A DNA stretch of 49,943 bases from an uncultured Lachnobacterium sp. Lineage in GTDB: Bacteria; Bacillota; Clostridia; Lachnospirales; Lachnospiraceae. Both the position numbers and the translations under genes were made by a program. The stretch covers positions 1 through 49,943 of the forward strand of contig UQRC01000016.1 of assembly GCA_900543445.1 (NCBI GenBank), given 5' to 3'. Under the pieces are notes generated by a model, which worked only from the letters and a program-made list of their open reading frames with translations, was not told the DNA's origin and made no database searches. Below are positions 25,754 to 34,768 of the stretch, one piece after another; positions within the stretch are counted from its first letter, which is position 1; each line of letters starts with the position of its first letter.

Positions 25754-26239
25754 ATGAAGAAAATAATCAGCGTAATGCTTGCCTTGGTCGTACTCTTGCA
25801 GTGCGGCTGCGGCGGCACAAAAACAAGCGATACCGTCAGCATGTATGATCTGCGTCAGACGATGGAGGCAGCAGATAAGAGTCTTCCGGAGATGCTCAAT
25901 GCGAGCAGTGCGGATGAGAATGCAGCGGATCAGTTTGCCTATATCTCGGATCTGGATTATGGCAAGGTGGACAGTTTCTTCTTAAGCTATGCGAAGGAAG
26001 GAACGGCAGATGAGATTGCTGTGGTAGCGGTCAAAGATGTGAATGATATCGATGAGGCGAAGCAGAGCCTTGAGACACACAGACAGAACCGCCGGAAACT
26101 TTTGGATCAGTATGAGCCGGAGGAAGTGAAGCGTATTGACGACGGACTTGTCTTTGCGAAGGATCAGTATGCGGTACTGATCATCTGTGATGATGCAAGC
26201 GCTGTCAAGGCGGCTTTCGAGAAAGCGATCGAGCAGTAA
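25754..26239 (+). CDS. DUF4358-type lipoprotein
   Basis: 161 residues, function unknown. A signal sequence with Cys17 or Cys19 as lipobox cysteine (VLLQCGCGG) anchors it outside the membrane. The mature part has the DUF4358 pattern: a conserved LPEM near the start, a short acidic stretch, DLDYGKVDSFFLSYA and a central DEIAVVAVKD strand. It starts 3 nt after the transglutaminase-like gene and shares its mRNA, which suggests a joint extracellular role. Confidence 0.72.
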   Translation: MKKIISVMLALVVLLQCGCGGTKTSDTVSMYDLRQTMEAADKSLPEMLNASSADENAADQFAYISDLDYGKVDSFFLSYAKEGTADEIAVVAVKDVNDIDEAKQSLETHRQNRRKLLDQYEPEEVKRIDDGLVFAKDQYAVLIICDDASAVKAAFEKAIEQ

Positions 26240-26268
26240 CGATATTTAAGAATAAGGACAAATGGAAG

Positions 26269-26336
26269 AAAAACCGGATGGTATGGCGATGTTCATTCGT
26301 AAATGGGATGACATTGACAATATCGTCCGGTTTTTT
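26269..26336 (+). terminator. Intrinsic terminator after the DUF4358 gene
   Basis: AAAACCGGA and TCCGGTTTT form the base of a long imperfect hairpin ending in six T. Confidence 0.75.
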
Positions 26337-26448
26337 ACCATAATTTATGTGTTGCGTTATTGCGGGAACGTAAGTTGAGGGAGTGGGCATTTTGTAATAG
26401 AAAATGCAAAAAAACGTGGATTGTATGCGGTTTTGAACAGATTGTCAG

Positions 26449-26477
26449 TTGGTATTTGTCGATTTCTATGGTACAAT
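26449..26477 (+). promoter_or_regulatory. Promoter directly in front of the diguanylate cyclase gene
   Basis: TTGGTA (26449-26454), exactly 17 nt, TACAAT (26472-26477). Transcription would start at ~26484, only about 4 nt before the ATG at 26488. Confidence 0.6.
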
Positions 26478-26487
26478 AAATTTTAAT

Positions 26488-28113
26488 ATGAAGATCGCAA
26501 AGAATTTAAATGGAAGAAAAGTATATATTGTTTTATTGATCGTTATAATAACACTTGCAATCAGCTCCTTTTTTCTGGCTAATGCGACGGTATATAATCC
26601 GGGAAATGAAAAGGGATTGCACAGGATTGACCCAGCGTCGGTAGAGACGGGGGCAGATGGTGGCACGCTGTACACGTTTGAGTTCAGTAAGCTGACGCCG
26701 ACAACTCGCAATCTGCTTTTTTACACGAATCATCAGGAAGTTCATGTGTATATGGATGATATCATGATCTATGCGAATACGAAGGCGGATTCCATCTTTG
26801 GTCATACGACGGGTTCAGTATGGAATCAGATTGCGATGCCGGAGCGAAGCGGAACGGTTAAGGTTGTCATAACACCGGTGTATCCGTCCGTGATACAGAA
26901 GACATGTGAGTTCTATCAGGGCAATGGTGTGGCGATGGGATATGCGATTCTGAAGGATTCTTTCCCTTCGATGCTTATGTGTATTGGCATTATCATCATT
27001 GGTGTCTGTATGCTATGTTTCTGGGGATTCTTTGGAATGCGCAGACGGTGGATGACAGATGTGCTGTATTTAGGCATTCTTGTCTGCTTTATGGGCGTAT
27101 GGTCGCTCGGGGAGACGCAGGGATTCATCTATGCGGTGCAGAATCGTGTGGCAGCTTCCTATATGGCGTACACCTGCCTGATGGCGATTGGAAGTACGTT
27201 TGTCATGTTTGTACATCGGTTTATGCATCTGCAGGATCAGTTCTGGTACCGGGGGCTTCTGGTATACGGATTTGTGGAAATTGTAATCTGTGAATTGCTG
27301 CAGTTTTTGCATATCCGCGATATGAAGCAGACGGTTATCCTGACACACATTATGATCGTGGCGAGCGTAATCTATATGTTTTACGGTATCTGCATCAATT
27401 TATATCAGCATTGTTACGTGAGAAGAAGTATTGTCAATCTGATTGGATTTGCTGGCATTCTTATCACGATGTCTATCGATATGTATTCTTATTATGACAA
27501 CAGGGTCAATGCGAACCAGACCGGAAAATTCGGTATTCTGATCTACATCCTGCTGGTTGGAATCGAGACGTTGCGGGAGACCAGACAGCATATTGATGAG
27601 GAAAAGCAGCTTGAGATGTATCGGGAGATGGCAATGAAGGATATCTTGACAGGATGCTATAACCGTAATGCGTATGATGAGAATCTTGGGCATGATACAG
27701 AGACCGGAAAGTCGCAGGTTGTGACCTTCGATCTGAATGATCTCAAATATTGTAATGATACTTATGGACATCAGTGTGGAGATAAATATTTGTGTGATTC
27801 GGCAACCATTATCCGCAGCGTGTACGGACGATATGGAAAGGTATACCGAATCGGCGGAGACGAATTTTGTGTGGTTACGCAGGGATTGTCCCAAAAGAGA
27901 CTGCAGGAGTTGAAGATAAAGCTTATGCAGGCGGAACGCGAATATAACCAGCGGAAGCCGGATGTAGCAATCGAGATCGCATGCGGATATGCAAGTTATG
28001 ATGAGAACTACGATAAGACGATCGAAGATATCAGACTTCGTGCGGATGCCATAATGTACGAGAATAAGAAGGAATTAAAAGGAAAAAGTGACAGAATTAG
28101 AAGAGTATTATAA
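26488..28113 (+). CDS. Seven-helix membrane receptor with GGDEF diguanylate cyclase domain
   Basis: Makes c-di-GMP from two GTP in response to an extracellular signal. Counting from ATG 26488 there are 541 residues: a signal-anchor helix, a ~130-residue extracellular domain, seven helices like the 7TMR-DISM receptors, a short coiled linker (ETLRETRQHIDEEKQLEMY) and a GGDEF domain. The active site is complete: DILTGCYNRNAY, FDLNDLKYCNDTYGH and RIGGDEF. There is no RxxD inhibitory site before GGDEF, so product inhibition may be weak. No ribosome site is visible before the ATG; a longer TTG start would lie on the -35 box. The methyltransferase gene overlaps its end by 26 nt. Confidence 0.88.
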   Translation: MKIAKNLNGRKVYIVLLIVIITLAISSFFLANATVYNPGNEKGLHRIDPASVETGADGGTLYTFEFSKLTPTTRNLLFYTNHQEVHVYMDDIMIYANTKADSIFGHTTGSVWNQIAMPERSGTVKVVITPVYPSVIQKTCEFYQGNGVAMGYAILKDSFPSMLMCIGIIIIGVCMLCFWGFFGMRRRWMTDVLYLGILVCFMGVWSLGETQGFIYAVQNRVAASYMAYTCLMAIGSTFVMFVHRFMHLQDQFWYRGLLVYGFVEIVICELLQFLHIRDMKQTVILTHIMIVASVIYMFYGICINLYQHCYVRRSIVNLIGFAGILITMSIDMYSYYDNRVNANQTGKFGILIYILLVGIETLRETRQHIDEEKQLEMYREMAMKDILTGCYNRNAYDENLGHDTETGKSQVVTFDLNDLKYCNDTYGHQCGDKYLCDSATIIRSVYGRYGKVYRIGGDEFCVVTQGLSQKRLQELKIKLMQAEREYNQRKPDVAIEIACGYASYDENYDKTIEDIRLRADAIMYENKKELKGKSDRIRRVL

Positions 28114-28891
28114 TAAATTTAACGAGGAAAAAAGGCTGAATAGCAGGCATGGAAATGTCGAGTTTGTGACCAGCATGCATTATATTCATGAAGCGCTCGG
28201 AGAACTGGAGAAAACAAGGGAGCGTGCAGACATTAAGATCCTTGACATCGGTGCTGGAACCGGAAGATATTCGGTACCGCTTGCGAATGAAGGATATGAT
28301 GTGTCGGCGGTAGAACTGGTCAAGCACAACCTCGGACGTTTGAAACAAAAGGGCAGCAGTGTGAAAGCATATCAGGGGAATGCACTCAAACTGAAGCGGT
28401 TTGAGGATGAGAGTTTTGACGTGACGCTGCTTTTTGGCCCGATGTATCACCTGCACAGTGAAGAGGACAAGCTGCAGGCGTTAAGCGAGGCAAAGCGTGT
28501 TACGAAAAAAGGCGGAACTATTTTTGTTGCATATATTATGAATGAGTTCAGTGTGATCACATACGCATTCAAAGAACGACACATATTGGAAGGATTGCAG
28601 ACAGGAATGCTCGATGAGACATACCACTGCACGGATGCTGCAAATCCGCTGTATTCGATGGTAAGATTAGAGGATATTACAAGACTGGATGAGAGGGCGG
28701 GATTGACGCGCGTTAAAATTATCGCGGCGGACGGCGCGGCAAACTATATCAGACCGTACTTAAACGCTTTGACAGAGGAAGAATACGAGGCATTTATCCA
28801 CTATCATATGGCAACCTGTGAGAGAATGGATCTTATGGGAGCGAGCAGTCATACGGTGGATATCCTTAAGAAATCTGAAAGCCAGGCGTAG
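28088..28891 (+). CDS. Class I SAM-dependent methyltransferase
   Basis: 267 residues. The SAM-binding motif I is ILDIGAGTGRYSVPLA (~50-65), followed by the acidic motif II position in VSAVELVKHN, and motif IV DVTLLFGPMYHL. The rest is helical, without a recognisable substrate domain. The GTG start at 28088 is behind AAAAGGA and lies inside the end of the GGDEF gene (26-nt overlap), so translation is probably coupled. The acceptor molecule is unknown. Confidence 0.85.
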   Translation: MTELEEYYNKFNEEKRLNSRHGNVEFVTSMHYIHEALGELEKTRERADIKILDIGAGTGRYSVPLANEGYDVSAVELVKHNLGRLKQKGSSVKAYQGNALKLKRFEDESFDVTLLFGPMYHLHSEEDKLQALSEAKRVTKKGGTIFVAYIMNEFSVITYAFKERHILEGLQTGMLDETYHCTDAANPLYSMVRLEDITRLDERAGLTRVKIIAADGAANYIRPYLNALTEEEYEAFIHYHMATCERMDLMGASSHTVDILKKSESQA

Positions 28892-28950
28892 TGGCCTGAT
28901 ACAGATCCATTGCTACGTATCGAAGCAGATGCTTCGAATAAGGAGAGTAT

Positions 28951-30102
28951 ATGAACAAAAGAAGACAACTTGTATGGACGCTGGCGGCGGCATTACTGCT
29001 TGGTGGCTGTACAACGACCGTGAATGTGCCCGAGCAGGAGACTGAAAAAGAGGCTGTCGCAGAGAATACACAGACAGTGCAGCCGGAGACAACCGCGCAG
29101 GAGGAAATCCAGCCGACCGAGACACAGGAAGCCGAGCCACTCATTCAGACCGTGACGCTGACCGCAACGGGGGATTGTACGCTCGGTGCGACACAGACAC
29201 ATGGATATGCGGGCTCGTTTCACGAGTACTATGACAAATACGGACAGGATTATTTCTTTGATGATGTCCGTGATATTTTTGAAAAGGATGATTTTACACT
29301 GGTGAATCTGGAGTGTGTTCTGACGGAATCGACGGACCGTGTTGAGAAGACATGGAATCTCAAGGGGAAGCCGGAGTATGTCGGCATCATGACAGGAAGC
29401 TCTGTGGAGGGTTGCAGTCTCGGTAATAATCATACTTTGGATTATGGTCCGCAGAGTCTGACCGATACGGAGAATGTGCTGGATCAGGCCGGCATTGTGT
29501 ATGGATATAATGAACATGTGGCAACTTATACGACAGAATCCGGAATTGTGATCGGCATTGTCTCTGCGAATCTTCTGGCGCAGACGCAGGAACGCGCGAA
29601 TTATATCCGGGATGGCATCAAGAAGCTGCGTGAAGAGGGCGCGGATCTTGTGATCGCATGCTGCCACTGGGGAATCGAGGGGGATCATTACCCGAATGAT
29701 TACCAGAAGACGACCGCACATCAGATCATTGACTGGGGTGCGGATGCCGTCATCGGCAACCACCCGCATGTGCTGCAGGGGGTGGAATTGTATGAAGGCA
29801 AGATGATCTGTTACAGTCTTGGAAACTTCTGCTTCGGCGGCAACCGGAATCCGCAGGTAAAGGATACGGCAATCTTCCAGCAGACCTTCACGTTTGTGGA
29901 TGGGGAGTTACAGAACAATATCTCGGCGAAGATGATACCATGCACGATCAGTTCTACCAATTCGGTCAATGATTTTCAGCCGACGGTTGCAAGCGGAGAG
30001 CGCAAGGCAACCATTATCGAGGAACTGAACGAGTACAGCAAACCTTATAGTGAACTCCAGCTGGACGCGGAGGGGATGCTTTATCTGGGAGATAAGAACT
30101 AA
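28951..30102 (+). CDS. CapA-family (PGA_cap) metallophosphatase-like lipoprotein
   Basis: 383 residues. The lipoprotein signal ends at Cys20 (AAALLLGGC), followed by a Glu/Thr/Gln-rich linker (~21-65). The PGA_cap calcineurin-like domain shows TATGDCTLG, LVNLECVLT, LGNNHTLDYG, CCHWGIEGDHYP, IGNHPHVLQG and YSLGNFCFGG, with the metal-binding Asp, Asn and His residues intact. Relatives include the CapA protein of poly-gamma-glutamate synthesis, but no capB or capC is nearby, so a capsule role is not supported here. It is close to glgX, 45 nt downstream, and may share its transcript. Confidence 0.85.
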   Translation: MNKRRQLVWTLAAALLLGGCTTTVNVPEQETEKEAVAENTQTVQPETTAQEEIQPTETQEAEPLIQTVTLTATGDCTLGATQTHGYAGSFHEYYDKYGQDYFFDDVRDIFEKDDFTLVNLECVLTESTDRVEKTWNLKGKPEYVGIMTGSSVEGCSLGNNHTLDYGPQSLTDTENVLDQAGIVYGYNEHVATYTTESGIVIGIVSANLLAQTQERANYIRDGIKKLREEGADLVIACCHWGIEGDHYPNDYQKTTAHQIIDWGADAVIGNHPHVLQGVELYEGKMICYSLGNFCFGGNRNPQVKDTAIFQQTFTFVDGELQNNISAKMIPCTISSTNSVNDFQPTVASGERKATIIEELNEYSKPYSELQLDAEGMLYLGDKN

Positions 30103-30147
30103 ATGCTGCATCGGCGAAAAATAAAACGGAATAAGAGGAATAAGGAA

Positions 30148-32298
30148 ATGAGTATGAATTTCATAAATCAATGGTCGAATAATGCACCGGCACAGAATGT
30201 GAAGGGCGAGGATTCGTTAAAGCCGCTGGAGAATATTGGTGGCTTTGATGTGCGGCCTGGCTTTTTTCGAATGAACGGAGCGTATGTGGTTCCGGGAGGT
30301 GTCAGTTTTACGATCAGCTCCCACGGAGCGACCAGCTGTACGTTGCTTTTGTTCCATCCGAAGGCGAACGAACCGTATGCAAGAATTCCGATTCCGGAGA
30401 ATTACCGCATCGGCAATACGTATTCGATTCTGGTATATGGACTGAAAATTGAAGAATTTGAGTATGCCTATGAGATCGACGGATCGTATGAACCGGAAAA
30501 AGGCAAGCTTTTTGACAAAAATAATATTCTTCTCGATCCGTACGCAAAGGCTGTCACAGGACAACGTCAGTGGGGAGAGCGGCCGGAGGGCGGCAAAGAT
30601 TTCGTGTACAAGGCGCGTGTCGTAAGAAGCGCGTTTGACTGGGGCTGTCATGGTCAGCTCAATCATCCGTTTGAGGATCTTGTTATCTATGAGGCACATG
30701 TGCGTGGCTTTACGAAGGATGCGTCATCGAACGTGGATGGTGCCGGAACCTTCGAGGGACTCAGACAGAAGATTCCGTATTTGAAAGATCTCGGAATCAA
30801 TGCGGTGGAACTGATGCCAATCTTCGAGTTTGATGAGATGGAGGGCCACCGGGTCGTGGACGGTGAGGAACTTTATAATTACTGGGGCTACAATACGGTA
30901 TCCTTCTTCTCACCGAATACCAGTTATGCTTTTCGTGAGGAGCATAACCATGAGGGCGATGAGCTGAAACATCTGATCCGCGAACTGAAGGAGAACGGAA
31001 TTGAGGTTATTCTTGACGTGGTATTTAACCATACGGCGGAGGGAAACGAGATGGGACCGAGCTTCTGTTTCAAGGGAATTGACAACAATATTTATTATAT
31101 GCTGACACCGGATGCACATTATTATAATTTCAGTGGATGTGGTAATGTTATGAACTGTAACCACCCGGTTGTGCGCAACTTTATCGTGGACTGTCTGCGC
31201 CATTGGGCGGTTGAGTATCGTGTGGATGGTTTCCGTTTTGATCTGGCTTCGATTCTCGGACGTGACCAGAACGGTGCACCGATGAACAATCCGCCAATAC
31301 TTGAGGCATTGGCCTTCGATTCGGTTCTTGGCAATATGAAGCTGATCGCCGAGGCATGGGATGCGGGCGGACTGTATCAGGTTGGAAGCTTTCCTTCGTG
31401 GAACCGTTGGGCTGAGTGGAACGGCCGTTACAGGGATGACATGCGCTGCTTCTTAAAAGGCGATCCGGGTATGGCGGAGCGTGCAATCACAAGAATCACC
31501 GGTTCTTCCGATATGTATGATCCTGTAAGCCGCGGATACAGTGCTTCCGTCAACTTCCTGACCTGTCATGACGGATTCACGCTTTATGATCTGTATTCTT
31601 ATAATCAGAAACACAATGAGAAAAACGGATGGAACAACACCGATGGAGATAACAATGGACACAGCTGGAACTGTGGCGTGGAAGGCGCTTCCGCGGATCC
31701 AGAGGTGGAAGGTTTAAGAAGGCGATTGGTCAAGAACGCTTTCGCAACGCTTCTGTGCAGCAGGGGACCGGCGATGTTCTTTGCCGGGGATGAGTTTTGT
31801 AATACACAGTTTGGCAATAACAATGCGTACTGTCAGGATAACATCATCTCCTGGCTGGATTGGAACCGCCTGAATGAATACAAGGAGATCCATGATTTTG
31901 TACGTTTTATGATTCATTTCCGTAAGGATCACCCGGTTCTTCGCAAGGATACGAAGCCGGCGTTGTGCGGACTTCCGATGATCAGTATTCATAACGGAGA
32001 GCCGTATCGCAATCACACAGATTTCAATACACACCTGATCGGTATTATGTATGCCGGCAGAAATGCACAGGATACCGAGGATGATATTGTATTTTACGCA
32101 ATGAATTCTTATTGGGAGCCGCTTTCACTGAAGCTTCCGGAACTTCCGCAGGGATTACACTGGAAGATCGTTGCCAATACAAATTGTGAGTATCGGGATG
32201 ATCTCGATCTGCAGGAACAGACGCATTATAGCTGGAATCAGGTGCAGATGCCGAGCCGCTCGACCGTGATTCTGGTCGCTGAGAAGGATGAAGCGTAG
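30148..32298 (+). CDS. glgX: Glycogen debranching enzyme GlgX/isoamylase (GH13)
   Basis: Hydrolyses alpha-1,6 branches of glycogen or limit dextrins. From ATG 30148 there are 716 residues; an AGAGG lies 9 nt upstream, and an ATG 15 codons earlier (directly after the capA stop) lacks a site. An N-terminal CBM48-like domain (~20-125) is followed by the GH13 barrel: region I DVVFNHTAEG, region II GFRFDLAS with nucleophile Asp365, region III LIAEAWDAGG with acid Glu402, region IV FLTCHDGF with the third Asp. The long NNGHSWNCGVEG loop is typical of the GlgX/TreX group. A perfect terminator follows. Confidence 0.9.
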   Translation: MSMNFINQWSNNAPAQNVKGEDSLKPLENIGGFDVRPGFFRMNGAYVVPGGVSFTISSHGATSCTLLLFHPKANEPYARIPIPENYRIGNTYSILVYGLKIEEFEYAYEIDGSYEPEKGKLFDKNNILLDPYAKAVTGQRQWGERPEGGKDFVYKARVVRSAFDWGCHGQLNHPFEDLVIYEAHVRGFTKDASSNVDGAGTFEGLRQKIPYLKDLGINAVELMPIFEFDEMEGHRVVDGEELYNYWGYNTVSFFSPNTSYAFREEHNHEGDELKHLIRELKENGIEVILDVVFNHTAEGNEMGPSFCFKGIDNNIYYMLTPDAHYYNFSGCGNVMNCNHPVVRNFIVDCLRHWAVEYRVDGFRFDLASILGRDQNGAPMNNPPILEALAFDSVLGNMKLIAEAWDAGGLYQVGSFPSWNRWAEWNGRYRDDMRCFLKGDPGMAERAITRITGSSDMYDPVSRGYSASVNFLTCHDGFTLYDLYSYNQKHNEKNGWNNTDGDNNGHSWNCGVEGASADPEVEGLRRRLVKNAFATLLCSRGPAMFFAGDEFCNTQFGNNNAYCQDNIISWLDWNRLNEYKEIHDFVRFMIHFRKDHPVLRKDTKPALCGLPMISIHNGEPYRNHTDFNTHLIGIMYAGRNAQDTEDDIVFYAMNSYWEPLSLKLPELPQGLHWKIVANTNCEYRDDLDLQEQTHYSWNQVQMPSRSTVILVAEKDEA

Positions 32299-32305
32299 AT
32301 ACTTT

Positions 32306-32337
32306 AAAAAGGAATCTCCGGTGGGAGATTCCTTTTT
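32306..32337 (+). terminator. Intrinsic terminator after glgX
   Basis: A 14-bp perfect stem, AAAAAGGAATCTCC with GGAGATTCCTTTTT, over a short loop. Confidence 0.92.
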
Positions 32338-32370
32338 GTTAGAGTGTTGGCTATAAAATAAAAATATATC

Positions 32371-32399
32371 TAGACAAATTCTCCCGTGTGTGATAATAT
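32371..32399 (+). promoter_or_regulatory. Promoter of tRNA-Pro
   Basis: TAGACA (32371-32376), 17-nt spacer, TAATAT (32394-32399), about 19 nt before the mature tRNA. Confidence 0.55.
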
Positions 32400-32417
32400 A
32401 ATTGGGCAGTTGAAATT

Positions 32418-32491
32418 CGGCGCGTGGCTCAGCTTGGTAGAGCGCTGCGTTCGGGACGCAGAGGTCGCAGGTTCAAATCCTGTCGCGCCGA
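32418..32491 (+). tRNA. tRNA-Pro, anticodon CGG
   Basis: A complete 74-nt cloverleaf: acceptor CGGCGCG/CGCGCCG with discriminator A, D stem GCTC/GAGC with the 9-nt loop AGCTTGGTA, anticodon stem CTGCG/CGCAG around TTCGGGA (anticodon CGG), T stem GCAGG/CCTGT with TTCAAAT. No CCA is encoded. It reads CCG codons. Confidence 0.96.
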
Positions 32492-32539
32492 CGATTTCAA
32501 GGATTCCGGTACATAGGTGAGAGAATCCTTGGCAGGGGC

Positions 32540-32580
32540 GGTCTCAGAGGCTTTTCATTAAGTTTCTGAGATCCTTTTTT
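32540..32580 (+). terminator. Terminator after tRNA-Pro
   Basis: GG-TCTCAGA pairs with TCTGAGATCC (one bulge) and ends in six T. A smaller AGGATTC...GAATCCT hairpin lies just upstream (32499-32529). Confidence 0.7.
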
Positions 32581-32618
32581 ATACCCATATTTTAGTTCTT
32601 CATAGAAGGAGAATCATT

Positions 32619-33350
32619 ATGAAACAGACTGCACTTATCACTGGTGCCTCGCGCGGCATCGGTGCCGCACTTGCGGAAACGTTCGCGCGTGCAGGATATC
32701 AGCTTACATTATGCTGCCAGCATTCGGAAGAAAAACTTATGACACTTTCTAAGAGACTGCAGGAACAATATCATACGACGGTGTTGGTGCGTATCGGGGA
32801 TGTCGGGGACTATGCGTTCGTCAAGACGATGGTCGATGCGACCCTTGAGGCGTTTGGTGCGATTGATGTGCTGATCAACAATGCTGGAATTTCATACATT
32901 GGATTGCTTACGGATATGTCGATTGAGGACTGGAACCGGATCGTTGCGACGAATCTGACCTCCGTATTTTCTACCTGCCGATGCGTGGTTCCGTCGATGG
33001 TGCATAACAAGCGAGGCAGAATCATCAATATCTCGTCGGTTTGGGGAAATGTGGGCGCTTCCTGTGAGGTTGCGTATTCTGCCTGCAAGGGCGGAATCAA
33101 TTCCTTCACACGGGCTTTGGGCAAGGAACTGGCACCGAGTCAGATTACGGTGAATGCGATCGCCTGTGGTGTGATTGACACGGATATGAACCGTTGCTTT
33201 TCGGAAGAAGAGCGGGCGGATCTGATCGCAGAGATTCCAACGGAACGGATGGGACGGCCGGAAGAAGTGGCAGAGCTTGCATTTTCGATTGCAAGCGGTC
33301 ATGCGTATTTGAACGGACAGATCATCACGCTGGACGGTGGATGGATTTGA
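32619..33350 (+). CDS. SDR-family reductase, FabG/YmfI-like
   Basis: NAD(P)H-dependent short-chain reductase of 243 residues. The Rossmann motif GASRGIGAA (9-17), NNAG (87-90) and the catalytic residues Asn112, Ser140, Tyr153 and Lys157 (AYSACKGG) are all present. The segment ISSVWGNVGASCEVAYSACK is closer, from memory, to YmfI, the Firmicutes enzyme that reduces the 5-aminopentanone group on elongation factor P, than to FabG, and there is no fatty-acid cluster here. AGAAGGAG precedes the ATG. Its gene follows tRNA-Pro(CGG). The EF-P role is an inference; a generic 3-oxoacyl reductase remains possible. Confidence 0.82.
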   Translation: MKQTALITGASRGIGAALAETFARAGYQLTLCCQHSEEKLMTLSKRLQEQYHTTVLVRIGDVGDYAFVKTMVDATLEAFGAIDVLINNAGISYIGLLTDMSIEDWNRIVATNLTSVFSTCRCVVPSMVHNKRGRIINISSVWGNVGASCEVAYSACKGGINSFTRALGKELAPSQITVNAIACGVIDTDMNRCFSEEERADLIAEIPTERMGRPEEVAELAFSIASGHAYLNGQIITLDGGWI

Positions 33351-33487
33351 TTTTTATAGATGCAACAATTCAGAATCATAAGCAGGACGTAGATTCATTA
33401 TCTGTATTTTGAATTGAATGTAGAATGAGATTATCAAATTGAAAAACATGGATTTCTTTTTTTGACAACTATATTTATAATCAATCT

Positions 33488-33712
33488 ATGGAAAAGAAAT
33501 CACACACACAATATAAACATGAGCCGTTCGGCTACAAATTAAATACGATCATGATTGCAAGGAACATATCCAATCAGCAGCTTGCAACCATGATGACCGT
33601 TGCACCGACAACCATCAGCGGATACAGAACCGGAAGGCGTGCGCCCGATGTACATGAACTTGTCCGGCTTGCGGAAGCATTGCAGGTATCGGTGGATGAA
33701 CTGATCGGATGA
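33488..33712 (+). CDS. Small XRE-family (Cro/C1) DNA-binding protein
   Basis: 74 residues, essentially one helix-turn-helix domain: KLNTIMIARNISNQQLATMM, then APTTISGYRTGRRAPDVHEL and VRLAEALQVSVDELIG. The His/Lys-rich N-terminus has no clear ribosome site; a start inside the protein (IMIARN) would remove the first helix, so 33488 is kept with doubt. TTGACA at 33462-33467 may be its -35. Target unknown. Its stop is 10 nt from the convergent AraC gene end. Confidence 0.75.
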   Translation: MEKKSHTQYKHEPFGYKLNTIMIARNISNQQLATMMTVAPTTISGYRTGRRAPDVHELVRLAEALQVSVDELIG

Positions 33713-33722
33713 AACAGAAAAT

Positions 33723-34526
33723 TTATTGTTTCCGGAATTGGGACGGTGTCATTCCGGTAAATTTGCGGAACATCACGATAAAGTGACTGGCATCGGGATA
33801 ACCTACATCAAGTCCAATCTCCTGAATCTTGCGATTCCGGTGGGTGAGCAGCAATTCCTTGGCGCGTGTGATCCGGTAACTGGTCAGATATTCGTACACG
33901 GAGCAGCCGAGGTAGCGTACAAACAGACGCGACAGATATTGCGGCGACACATAAACTTCCCGGCATAACTTCTCGGTCGTCAGATCATCCATATAATGTT
34001 CCTCAATCAGTTTTAGAACCGGATGCACATATTTTTCCCACGGAAGATCACTCGTATTTGAATTCACAAATCCCCCTGAAAAATGAAGAAGAAGTGAATA
34101 ACAGTCGCAGGATAACTGATGCAGATTATTAGGTTCTGTTTCAAAATGCGTCACACTCCGGTCGATGGCAGCTTTGATTTCCGCAGCCTGTTCTTTCTCG
34201 GTGAAAAGAATGCGTTCCGTCCCGAAGATATGGGATAACTGTGGCTCCAAAGAACCACCGAAGGTTGCGAAACATGTGATCCAGTCGCTTTCCGTTGCAG
34301 AATGGTAAGCATGCGGAATATGGGGCGTGATCAGGACTCCGTGTCCTTCCGGCAGTAGATATTCTTTGTTGTCGAGCACAAGAATTCCGCAGCCCTCCTC
34401 GGTCTGCAGATAATGATACTGCGGATAACCTTGGGTTCTTCGTACAGCTTCCTGTGTCCAGTTGTTCCCGATGGAATCAAACTGGAACGGATTATGATTC
34501 AGTGTGTTGCTGAAATAGATCGGCAT
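33723..34526 (-). CDS. AraC-family regulator with cupin sensor domain
   Basis: 267 residues. The N-terminal ~160 form an AraC-type cupin (GYPQYHYLQTEEGCGILVL, LLPEGHGVLITPHIPHAYH) that would bind a sugar. The C-terminal ~100 hold two helix-turn-helix units (LTTEKLCREVYVSPQYLSRL, and IQEIGLDVGYPDASHFIVMF) ending in the usual TGMTPSQFRK. It is divergent from the GH42 beta-galactosidase gene across 242 nt and is the likely activator of that gene, with galactosides as the inferred signal. Confidence 0.9.
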   Translation of the reverse strand: MPIYFSNTLNHNPFQFDSIGNNWTQEAVRRTQGYPQYHYLQTEEGCGILVLDNKEYLLPEGHGVLITPHIPHAYHSATESDWITCFATFGGSLEPQLSHIFGTERILFTEKEQAAEIKAAIDRSVTHFETEPNNLHQLSCDCYSLLLHFSGGFVNSNTSDLPWEKYVHPVLKLIEEHYMDDLTTEKLCREVYVSPQYLSRLFVRYLGCSVYEYLTSYRITRAKELLLTHRNRKIQEIGLDVGYPDASHFIVMFRKFTGMTPSQFRKQ

Positions 34527-34713
34527 AGGACTACCTCCTTCAAGTCGGTGCGCGAACAGACCTTGTCATTGCGGGACGCAATATTTACCAAGGTATCTTA
34601 GCATAGAAGAAAGGAAAAATAAATAGTTTCGGAATGTTATATTATCAGGTTTATCCTGCTATATAAAAAGCATGAAAAATAGTATATGATTGGAGCAAAT
34701 AGAAGCAACCGTA

Positions 34714-34745
34714 ATAATAAGTGAATATTCAGAATCCATTATTAT
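34714..34745 (+). promoter_or_regulatory. Inverted repeat before the beta-galactosidase gene
   Basis: ATAATAA (34714-34720) and TTATTAT (34739-34745) are 18 nt apart in the AraC/GH42 intergenic region and close to the GH42 start. It is a possible regulator site or mRNA hairpin, AT-rich and weak on its own. Confidence 0.3.
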
Positions 34746-34768
34746 CATAAAGCAGACAGGAGGAAAAC

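Noticed and set aside
26449..26487. TTG start for the GGDEF protein
   Set aside because: It coincides with the -35 box, has no ribosome site and adds residues ahead of the signal anchor.
28951..30102. Capsule (poly-gamma-glutamate) synthesis locus
   Set aside because: Only a CapA-type lipoprotein is present; no capB, capC or capD genes are nearby.
33488..34526. Phage or toxin-antitoxin module around the small XRE gene
   Set aside because: No partner toxin, integrase or phage gene is adjacent; the AraC gene belongs with the divergent GH42 gene.
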